Assembly (NCBI GenBank): GCA_947247005.1
Contig: OX365953.1
Location: 8,251,001-8,315,000, forward strand
Source of the DNA: Spisula solida
Taxonomy: Eukaryota > Mollusca > Bivalvia > Venerida > Mactridae
DNA: 64,000 nt
Reading direction: 5' to 3'
Part shown: positions 22,867 to 33,900 of the stretch, one piece after another
Layout: every line of letters begins with the position of its first letter
Position numbering within the stretch: position 1 is the stretch's first letter
Program-made: the position numbers and the translations under genes
Notes under the pieces: model-generated
Databases searched by the model: none
Told to the model about the DNA's origin: nothing
Seen by the model: the letters and a program-made list of their open reading frames with translations, nothing else

Positions 22867-25036
22867 GTATCTACCAAGTTTACCATAGATAAAGCTATTC
22901 TGTGTTTGCGACCTCACGCCTTATATTTGCTTGCAAAATTGTAAATAAATCGTTTCTATCTTATCTACATCGTTATACCCCCAAATTTCACTACCATAAC
23001 ATAGTATAGGAACAATCAGTTTATCAAATAGATCTAACTTATGACTAACTGACATATTGGGAAATTTGATCAAATATGATTTTAATGTTAATAATGACTT
23101 AAGAGCTTGACCCGCCAATGCTTCATGCGTAGCGTTAAAAGACCCGCCTGTTGTAAATATTATTCCCAAATACTTGAACTTATTAACTATCTCTATCTCT
23201 ATATTATTAAATGTGAATGATAAATTTATTTTAGTTTTCCCGCCCTTTTTCATAATCATAACTTTAGTTTTTTCGACATTTACACTTAATTTCCATTTTT
23301 GACAATATTCATGTAACAGATTCAATCCTAATTGTAAACCTGTTTCACTCTCTGACATAATAACAATATCATCAGCATACAGTAATAAAAACATCTTCAA
23401 AGTACCAATATCAACACCATCAAAACCATTTAACATAAAATGTTCTTCTATATCATTCAAATACATGTACATCGAAAAAATAAAAGGTGAAAGACTTTCC
23501 CCCTGACGAACCCCTAATGTAAATTCTTCGCCTAATACATTATCATATTTAACTCGACATGTTGTTTTAACATTATCATACAGCGAACGAACGATATCTA
23601 ACATTTTTCCACGAACACCAAGTTTAATCAATTTATACCACATAATATCTCTAACAACATAATCGAAAGCTTTTGTAAAATCAATGAATGCGATATATAA
23701 TTTCTTGTTTGCATTTATTAATTTGTTAATAATTCCATGAAGTATAAAGATGTTGTCTACAGTACTCTTATTCTTTCTAAATCCAGCTTGTGCTTCAATA
23801 TATACATTATAATGTTCTACCCAAATCGTAAGTCTATTAATAAGAATTTTCGTGAATAATTTACCAATTGTACTTAAAAGCGTTATTCCCCTGTAGTTAC
23901 CTGGATTATTTGCATCACCTTTTTATGTAATGGTACGATAAAACCTTCTGCCCATTCATCCGGAAAATATCCAATATTAAATAATTTATCAAAAAAAAGT
24001 GTCAGTTTAAAAATATTTCGCTTTTACATCCATGTATAAAAAAATTAATTTAACACCATATCTGGCCCTGATTTTCCAGATTTCAGATCTTTACATGCTT
24101 TTAAAACTTCATTTCTAACGATATGATCATCTAATTCTTCGAACATGCAATGCAATTCCTCGTTTAAATATCTATCATTAAAATATAAAACATCATCATC
24201 TGGTTGGAAAAAATGCGATTGCGGGTCATTAATTGCTTTGAAATAATCTGTAAAAATGTCAGCATTTAACTGGTTATTATCGGTTTGCTTAATACATGTA
24301 CTTTTTAACATTTTCCAATACTCTTTTGCATTCTTATATCTCATACCTTCTAACCGTTTCGTCTGAGCTTGTTCATATTTAAATTTACTATTCCGTACCA
24401 AAGTTTTATATCTACTTCTAGCCCTAGTCATATTGGTTCTATTTGAATCAGATTTCTGCATCCTATATTCATTTAAGTATTCATAAAATTCATGCTGTGC
24501 TTTCTTACAATCATTATCATACCAAGATTTTTTATTGATATCGCAGTTATTATCATTATTATTATTAATATACAAATTTCGTTATAAATAATGGGTCACA
24601 TACATCCTCGACATAACTATAAAAGGAGGTTAAATTACATCTAATATCATCTGCTGTTAATGATGTATTAATACGGTCATTTAACTCATTGAACTTTGTA
24701 CTCGTATCATCACTACAAAGTGTATTCACATACAAATCTTTCTTATCATTATTCCACTTATATATATTTTTTACTCTATCATGATCAGTGCTATCTAAGT
24801 TAATACAATGTAACATTATCATTACACACAATTGGTACAATAGCTTTTAATATAAAACTTAAAGCACAGTGATCGGATAAAATATTTGGGTCATGTATCA
24901 TAAACCTATCTATATAATCAAACATATTTGGTCTACGCAATACAAGATCAATAACGCTACTACCTTGTGATGTTATACATATATACTTACCAGATTTGTC
25001 AAGACTATGTCGACCATTTGTAATTGTAATTCCACA
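22867..25036 (-). pseudogene. LINE, 5' portion (endonuclease end and reverse transcriptase), truncated
   Basis: The minus strand encodes, in order, the end of an AP-type endonuclease domain (NGRHSLDKSG, SVIDLVLRRP, ILSDHCALSF), a linker (24575-24045), RT fingers with GITLLS and EAQAGFRKNKST, and the RT core GVRQGESLSPFIF with catalytic LLYADDIVIM (23643-22921). Frameshifts near 24050, 23930 and elsewhere, plus stops, break it. It is cut off at about 25036, so the endonuclease N-terminus is missing. It continues at 10740-9712 on the other side of the Gypsy element. Clade uncertain, perhaps CR1/L2-like. Confidence 0.85.
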
Positions 25037-25157
25037 TATCTAAGCTGCATATGTTGAAAATTTCAACAAAATCAAACGCATTTTGACCAAGTTATGGGTA
25101 CATATATACATGAATACTTAAAAGATTTGTTACGTGTAATTGAGTCCCAAAGGTGAA

Positions 25158-25915
25158 AACACCATAAGATGTAAAAAAAACTTCCAGTTGGTTTGTAAAC
25201 AAAATAACGAATGTAAATAATAAATGATTTTAAAGTCTAAAGGGAGCAACTCTTGCAAAATTAGTATTTTGTCATCCATAAATTTTATCATACTATTTCG
25301 ATAGATACGGCAAAGACCTAAATATACAAAGATTGGAAATATCTACCAAATCTCGGAATATCTCGCGGCAGTCTTCTGAAATCTCGCGAAATCTCGTTTC
25401 TTTTTAATTCCTTATATCTCCTGTTTTCGTGTACATAGGAAAAAACTAATATGTTTATGCAATAGATTTATTATTCTGCTTTAAAATAAAACCTTATTTA
25501 TTGATATCAGTCAAGAAATAAAACATTATACCTCAAAGAGCCAGACCTACACTCATTTTAATGGAAATTCCAATTTTATCAGAAAATACCAAATTTGCCT
25601 CATTCAAACAATAATTTTCTGAATTCCTTAAGAGATAGAACAAAATAAGTTACGCCACACAGTAGAAGAAACCTAGCTCTTCAAAATGAGATATTGGTCA
25701 TTAAAAAAGGATGACAAACAAAAGCGTTCATGCAAAATATCAGCATCTGCTGCATGTCATTTTGCATTTTCTCCCAGTTTTCAATTAAGTGTCCAATCTG
25801 TGTATATTTAGGTCTTTGGATACGGCTAACCTTCCGTTGTCAATTATAGATCATTTGTGAAAAATATCCTACTTCTTTGTATTTAGTCTATTTACTGGAT
25901 GATCGGGAAAAATGT
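25158..25915. repeat. Dispersed repeat, copy 1 (interrupted by MITE)
   Basis: GGTGAAAACACCATAAGA through GGGAGAGTAATGT matches 33540-33828 closely. The only large difference is the MITE 25311-25817, which copy 2 lacks, so copy 2 records the empty insertion site. Confidence 0.7.
25311..25817. mobile_element. hAT-like MITE, copy 1
   Basis: Terminal inverted repeats CAAAGACCTAAATATACAAA and its complement at the right end. The flanks AGATACGG and GGATACGG match at 7 of 8 positions. It has no ORF. The second copy is at 35744-36219. Confidence 0.8.
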
Positions 25916-26572
25916 GTTGGGAGAGTAATGTGACTTTTGTAACAGTTGATCTACTAAACACAGTAAAACCCCAATAAAGATAACACCCGTAAATGGAAGC
26001 TGAAAACAAGGTTCTTTAAATATTTATTGACTTGGTATGTACATAAGGTAAAATAAAGAACTATATTTATCCAAGTATGAATTAAAGGTAAACTTTAAGG
26101 AGATGTTACTTGATGGAGTTTTTGCTGTATTAGATATGCATGAATTTCTGTGCTTTGTGTTTCACACTACTAAAATTATAATAATTATAGATCAACCCTA
26201 TTTAGTCACTAGAGGTCACAACTTTGCAAAAATGCATTTTTGTATTGATATTCAGGGCCGTACCCAGAGACAAAAATGCACCGAGTCAAATATTGTCTAC
26301 GGTCTTTATGGGACATTTTTTCTTCAAAAACATACTTATTTTGGTGGATTTTTAATTTTCACCGAAACAATCGTCTCGGTGAGCCTCAGCGTGGCTACGG
26401 GCCTGATGTAGCATTATATCCGGAGGAGAAATTATTTCTCACTACATGACTACGGTTGTTTGGAATAACATGTTGGATTGCAGCAGGGGATTTACGTTTC
26501 TATTTGTATAGATACAGAGAACTAGATACTTCTTCTAGAGTTTCAGTGAAAATCTGGTTGATGATAAATGCC
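25916..26572. other. Intergenic, no gene seen
   Basis: Between the dispersed repeat and the gene B 3' flank. A plus-strand open stretch at 26103-26411 has no recognisable domain; most of it looks like repeat-derived sequence. Confidence 0.35.
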
Positions 26573-26716
26573 GACCAGGGGTGGTATTCAATATTGATTT
26601 TACTTGAGTTACGGCTAACCAATGAGATCACACCATATTAATCTCTTGGTCAGTAACAGGCGATATGATTTCTATTCTTATTCTCCAATCGAATGAGATC
26701 AATATTGAATTTCACT
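26573..26716. mobile_element. MITE with GGTATTCAATATTGAT ends, copy 1
   Basis: Matches the element at 45977-46129 over most of its length. Ends GGGGTGGTATTCAATATTGA and GATCAATATTGAAT are inverted repeats. The right end is decayed and no clear TSD is seen. Confidence 0.6.
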
Positions 26717-26721
26717 AGCAA

Positions 26722-26815
26722 GTGATGTTTTTGCATTAGCCCTGTTACCAACCAATAAGAAGACTCGATCGATGACCAGCTGGACCAATCCTAAGATCTG
26801 TAATCACGTGGCGGC
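26722..26815 (+). pseudogene. Fragment similar to the last exon and 3' UTR of the PNLDC1-like gene
   Basis: The segment containing TTGCATTAGCCCTGTTACCA and GATGACCAGCTGGACC closely matches, in opposite genomic orientation, the terminal exon and start of the 3' UTR of the gene ending at 51107. The frame is broken (TGA at the start of the helix), and no upstream PNLDC1 exon was noticed beside it. Likely a small duplicated or transposed piece. Confidence 0.6.
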
Positions 26816-27325
26816 AGCACCTAGTCGCACCCACTCAAGAGACAGGCACAGCAAGTACCATGTGTATAACAGTATCCTGAAATAAGGGATTTTGTTGATT
26901 TTTGGTGAAGGACCAAAATTTATTTCACATGTGATCACCGAAAAGTTATAATGCTAACCACCACAATGTACGACACACTGCATGGCGTATGGAATGAACA
27001 TGTTACCATAAAAGGGGTAATTGCAAATGATAACATATCTAACAATGAGTCAGTTTTATGTGTAATTTAAACATGTATCAAAGCTTAATGGTATGTTTTT
27101 GGTAACCTTTGCTTATAATGAATACAGTATTGTAAATATAGTATGTTTCATGTTTAATACCGAGTTACCAACTTGTGTTCATGCAGATAAATCATTTGTG
27201 TTTTGTAATTGCCATTGTAACAACTAAAGAATAGGACGTTGATTGAGAGAGAGCGTCTAACGAACATCAACGCATGAAGTATGTACCAACACTACATAAA
27301 TATAAACATACATTTGTTTGCCATA

Positions 27326-27975
27326 TCAAGGATCGTTTTCAAACTCATTCGAGAGATCACATGAGCTGGAAAAGAACTCGGTGGTCAAAGCATCCAGAAA
27401 AGACAAATCCGTCTCATCATGCAGTGAGAATACTAGAGCTGGATCTCCAGCAATGTTCTGTAATATCTGAATGTCAGAGTCCTCTCCTAAAGCCACGACA
27501 TATATCGCTCTATTTTCAGTCCTTAAATTACCAAGCTCGCTGTCCAATTCATCCATTACAAAGTCCTTGTTCCTTCCATTTGTCAGTACTATTATCATTT
27601 CCCGCGTGTCACTCTTCATTGGGGAGGTGGATGAATCAAAAACTCTTCCTCTAACAAATGCAAGTGCATTATCAAGTCCATGTGCGTCACATTCAGATTT
27701 GGAGGACGAACAATGACCATCTTTTAAACCAATTCTCTGAATGTCTGCAAGGAAAACGTCTTTTGACGCTGGATCGTTTAACGACCTGTATACCTTGGTC
27801 TCCGCGCCATATGTGACAAGACCAATTCTAACCACGTTGTCCTCATTTTCTAAGTTCATAGTTTTGTATGTAACGTATGTTAGAGCATTCAGGCCAGATT
27901 GAAACTCTCTTGTTGTCATCGTAGAGGACGTGTCCAATAAGAATACAATATCAGAAGACGTTTTCCATGTGCACT
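27326..27975 (-). CDS. Gene B exon 10: VWA3 and stop
   Basis: A 650-nt terminal exon holding a whole VWA domain. [19 protein letters not shown] gives a DTSST metal motif; the later MIDAS position is N in VLTNGRN instead of D. It ends [11 protein letters not shown] and a TGA at 27326. The absence of introns inside this domain contrasts with VWA1 and VWA2. Confidence 0.87.
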
Positions 27976-30900
27976 CTAATAATTAGAAAAGGAACAAAGT
28001 TAATGATAAGCATAGTAATATAATATATAAGCAAATATATTCTAACTAGTCCCCTTTGTTTTTCTTACATCCCGTTGATAGTATAACAAGCCGTCGAAAT
28101 CAATTTTAAAAAAATAAAAAAATATTGTTTATCTCATGTTATGGTTTAATGAACTTGACAAAACGGTTAAGTATTAAAATGAAATACTCTGTGCCAAACA
28201 AATATCGTTACTCAAATTTCTTAACTACAAAAATAAAATACATGTAGTCAAAGAACAATTGGAGCTTAACATGAGTGCATGGAGAAATATGGTGCCAGTT
28301 TTCAGGCGCAGATTTGATACTTTAAAAGAAGAGAGTACTTACCATCACACGTTATTTGTACAAGTTCCTTCAATATTGTGTATAATGCATCGAAATTCTG
28401 TACTGAGTAAACATACTTTCTATCTCGGTGGGAATCCTTAGAGGCAATGTCCAGTAATTCTTTGTGAGACACTTGTATTCCAATACCTGTAATTATTATT
28501 GGTCATTTTGTCGAAACATTTTTCAAACATTCAACAATATTGACAATGTTATGTTACACGGTACCACAACAACACTCATCTGATATTTTTACTGTAAAAA
28601 GGCGCATTAATAACCCTTGCATAAAGTAGGACTTAGTTATGTGTCTTTGGGTACATAGTAAGGTATTTATGGTGTTCAAGTTTCAATGAAATAGCTTAAA
28701 CAGCTTAAGGACAAGTTAACCTAAATATATTTAAATTTAACTTGAGACAATATGTCTTGCAAACTCCGGAACGAAGTTATTTGTCTTGCCGTACAGACAG
28801 GTATTTGTGGTGAACAGGTGTTGCAAGTTTCAAAGCAATAGCTGACATAAGCATAAAAGTTAACGCCGACGACTATCAAATTAAAACAAATCAGATGAGC
28901 TAATGCAACAAGAAAAGTACACAGTTTATTGTTAAACCAACGTCTAGTAAACGATTCAGCGAAGAATATTTGCATTACACAATTACCTATGGATAACACT
29001 TTGTCCACATTGGTTTTCAACTCTTTTGCCTTTTGTTGTGTAGCCTTTTTGTCATTTGACATTCCATCTGTCATAACATAAACATAACGTTTCGCTATAT
29101 TCCCATAGGGTCTCTTATCCGGAGCTTGATTAAATACATCTGCGGCTGCTTCAAGTCCTTTGTCAGTAAATGTTGCTCCAGGTCGATATTTTATGTTACG
29201 TACAGCCTCCTTCAATGTTACATTGTCCTTGTATTGTCCTAGTTGTATTTCTATTTTTGCTTGAAATGAAAACGTGACTACTCCAACTTGTAAATTCTTC
29301 TCTCCGATAACGATATGGTCAATGAATTGATTAATGAATTCTAATTGTTTGTTAAACTGTGCTTCTGTCTGACTTACAGATGAATCTAAGACGAATACAA
29401 TGTCGGCTACAGACGGCTGACAAATACCTGTAATAAAACAAATGTAAACTCTAAACGTCAATTTTATTATAATAAATTTACTGTATTTTTTTATATAGTT
29501 TTAGCTGAATTATGCTTGAATATACAACAACACTGGCGTGCATGTCAGTGTTTCAGTTCAAGAAGTTTAGGTTTAAGTCCCATCAATAGCTTTTCAGTCT
29601 CATAGAGATTACCTGACGCTTTTCTGAAATACTCGTCAGAACGTAATGCTGAAGGGGTCTGTTTCCACAATGATGTTTTCATTTCAAAAGGTTATTTAAT
29701 TAACATTGTTTTCGGAACAACTTTCTTAACGGACTGGTTTTTGGACAGAGCTCAAAGAAATTATTTGTGTGTATAGATGGTAATAAATGTTAAAATGTAA
29801 TACGTATTACTATGGTTATTGACATTGTATGGAATGGTTCCTGTACCAATTTCGACCATTTTTAAAATATAAAGCCCGGTACAGTCCAGTTAAGATTTAC
29901 TGAGAGTGACGTAGTCGTATGTGTACACACAAAATTACAACCAATGTCTGAATAGGTAGTGCGAATATAGTATGTCTGTTTAAACCTTTATAATTCGTTT
30001 TACACCGTAAAAGTGGACCGACTTATTACGCTGACAGGTCTAACGCTAGCAGGCAGTTTAAAAAGACGCGTACCTGTTTCGCAATAATCACCATAGTAAC
30101 CTAAGGGACAATCACACGTAAATCCATTCATTCTATCATTACACGTTCCTCCGTTCTCACACGGCGAGCTAGCACACTCGTCAATTTCTGAAAGAAAAAA
30201 TACAATGTTCTATTAATGGAATGTACATCCCAATACCTCGTGTATACGTACATTTAAGTACGTACAAGGACGTTTTGTAAGTGCCAGGAAAAGTTTTATG
30301 GAGTTTTCTTCGTTCGCTAAATATAAATGATATTTTTGCAGAGAGAGACAAAGACACATACACGTATTTGGAATGTATCCATTATTTTTCTAACGATTTC
30401 ATGATAAGGTATCGTTTTTATTGTATTGATGGTAACGTCAGTAAGAGCTACCCGAGGCGATGTCACAGACAAGAAAACGTCAACCTAACAAACACATTGC
30501 CCTCAATTAAACAGCTACAATTAACTACGACTTAAAATAAATACACAGAACGTTCATCAAACCTGCTGCGATATTGTTGTCGCCGTATTCAAATCACACG
30601 TTAAAATATCGGAAAATCATTGGAATTTGACCAGTTATTGTCTTTTGACAGGAAAACTACGATTTGAGCCATTATAAAATTTAATATGGACCGCTGCATT
30701 TTAAGAACGTTGAAGTCTCCGAGTAGGATATATGAATAATATAAACGCTTCCAGACTGCACGTGATAGTGCTGCAGATGATCAGAGGAAGGGACGATCTG
30801 CTGTAAACCAGACGTGAGGCGTCGCGTCGAAGGTTTGCGCTTGTTTTGGGAAACTTGCGAACGCTTTGGAACGCGATCCCGGAAGTGTACACCTCCAAGC

Positions 30901-33900
30901 GATGAATGGTTGAGAATATAGACTATCGCTTTGATTATTTCAGGTCAATTGAGTGTGTTATTTAACTGCATGAGTGAGATTTATTCAGAATATGTCAATA
31001 ACGTAAGGTCAGTGAAAACTTTGCCCCGGGTAGCCATTTTTGACGTTACTATGGCAACAGTACCATTTCGTATCCTACGCCCTCACGCGTTCGATTCGTA
31101 TTGTAAAATATATTATGAATTGTTCTACATGTATTTAAATACCACATTTGAATTAATTTGAACACACGAAAAAACATTATAGAACACTTTTCCCCGAACA
31201 AAAAAGCATGTTCCTATAAATCTGTTCTATATTACTGTCTTTCAAACAATGAGTATACATATCCCAATTACCCTCGTAACCTGTCGACAAAATCTTCTGT
31301 AAATATATTCTGTTTAACAAATAATGTTGTAAAAGGGCTTTTAATAAAGCCATAAAACAATATATATAATATAAACCAAAAGAGCAAAAAAAATACATAA
31401 AGATATGCAGACAACTGAGTATGTGACATAAAAAAGTGACATCGTGGTTATGTGTTTCGTTATGTCATAAATAGACTAGTCGTGAAAATGTCACAAAACG
31501 ACGTGAATATGTCACAAAACGACATTTTTGGCTAAACATATCATATTTTCTGCAGTTCACATAGGAAATTGGGATATGTATGCTCTTTTTTACACAGACA
31601 ATGTAAGTTATTAGAATTCGGACATATGTAAAGGAACACGCATTTTTATTAACATTATTGAAAACATCATAGGGCCAAAATAACTCTGTCCTTATAAATG
31701 CACATGAAGTTTTACGCAAGCCTTATATGAATGAAATGTTTAGAAGGTTATGTGTACAAATGCACTAGATGGTAAAATCTCGTTTTGTAGCATGCACACA
31801 AAAACACGTTCATTATGCAATTGACTCACTACATACACCATTGATAACGTAGCAACTTCGTTTCATTGAAAACAGAATAGAAGTTGCGAATGTGTTATGT
31901 CGAGATTGAGTGTTGAAAGCAGAGGAAGGCCAGTTGGACGTTAACAATCTTGACGTCGCTCACGCACGGCGAACACAGTATTGCCACTAGACTTAAGGAT
32001 ACAATGCCACAGAACAGTTAGATTATGAAAAACATAATTGGACATGCACGTAAAACGAAATTTAACATGTATTGAATTTATGCACAGCGCCGTGTAAAGC
32101 AATATGATTTCAATCATGTTTTCTTGTTGAGATATGTATAAAACACCAATGTGCGTACACTTCATACGAATTGAAAACTAAGAAGGTACAAGTCAAATAG
32201 TTCCTGCGAGCAAATGATGTACCGACTTCATTTGACAGAGAATTGACAGGATCCTCGACCTTCTATCTGCATAATTCAACAGCTGATGTGTATAAAATTA
32301 AGCATGAAAATCTCAAAATTGTGAAAAAAATAAGCGCGGTAGGCCAGTAGCTTTCAAATTGGGAAAACTATATGCACGATAATTTGACATACGAAATTTA
32401 TCAACAAATTGTTACAACCAATTTTCAAGACACATAATTGCATATTATGACTCCCTTGTTCCATATAATATTTATATGCTTATAAATAAAAACTCGTATT
32501 AGTCCATTAAAAGTTATTACCATAAGACATGTTTTCAGTGTTCAACAATATCAAAGATCATAAACCAATTCCGATAATTGCATGACAATAGAAAAGAGAC
32601 ATTTAGAATTTTAAGTCTCTGAATAGACATGAACACTGAATGGTAATTCTCCTAATATGACTCTGGAGACTAAAAGAAACTGTATATGTTGTTAGTTTTA
32701 TCAAGGGAAACGACCAGCACTAATTTTACCCGCTGACCCTAAAATATCCGAAAAATAATTTACGGAGCGAAGTACCGGGTACGAATTGTGTTGAGTACGA
32801 AAAAAATATTCAGGACGAACGGTGGGAAGTGGTACGAAAGTGTTGAGTATGAAACGTTAGCGAATAATTTATCCAACGATAAAACGATCTAAACTAGTGT
32901 TTTATACTCTTTTAATCGAGTTGTGTGTACATTTTTATCATAGGGACGGGTTTTGAGGATACTTTTGTATTTCTTTCTAGGAATTTCGACTTGCCCGGGC
33001 CGACATACGTCAGCCAGCTTTTTGCGTAAGAAAATTATCGGTTGCGTAAACAATTCCCATCAGGTGTTGATTAACATCCGAAATTCCGTAGTCCTGACAA
33101 ATTAACTATAGAACTAACCTATTTTCGTTCAAGAAAAAATTGAAATCTTGTAACGACCGGTTTGGTTAGTCTGGTTCACGACATTCTTACAAAATGCATC
33201 TCTTATTTGGATTTTTTTTTAAATTGTAAACAACAAGAACAGGTCACGTGCCCCTCCATGGACATTTTACTTTGAGCTATCCAATATACCTGCGAGCTCA
33301 AGCTCGCAGGAAATAACGGAAAAGTAAAAGTATACGTTAGAAGTGTTGATTAGAATATTTTAAACACACTGGTAAGCCTTTTGTACCACGAAACTAGTTT
33401 GTTGATTATAAATTAAAATTCATGAAGATCTTTCGAATGTGCGAGGTCATCTTTTAAAGGCCCATTAAACCTTAAATGGCTAATTTCAAAAAGCAATAAC
33501 TTGACAACCTATCTGAAAATGATGCATTTTGAGCACAAAGGTGAAAACACCATAAGACGAAAGAAAACGAAATAAATCTTTCAGTTGGTTTGTAAACAAT
33601 ATAACGAAATGTAAACAATAAATGCATAATTTAAAGTCTAAGGGGAGTAACTCTTGCACAATTAGTATTTTGTCATCCATACATTTGATTAGGTAGGATT
33701 TTTTGCATACTATTTCGACAGATACAGCTGACATTATGTTGTCAATTATAGATCGTTTGTGAAAAACATCCTAATTCTTTGTACTTAGTCTATTTACTGG
33801 ATGATCGGGAAAAATGTTTTGGGAGAGTAATGTCACTTTAATTTACGATATATAGTTATAAAGAGGATATGGTATGAGTGTTGGATTTATTATTGACTTT

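Noticed and set aside
27274..27716. Plus-strand ORFs opposite gene B exon 10
   Set aside because: Antisense shadows of a well-supported VWA exon.
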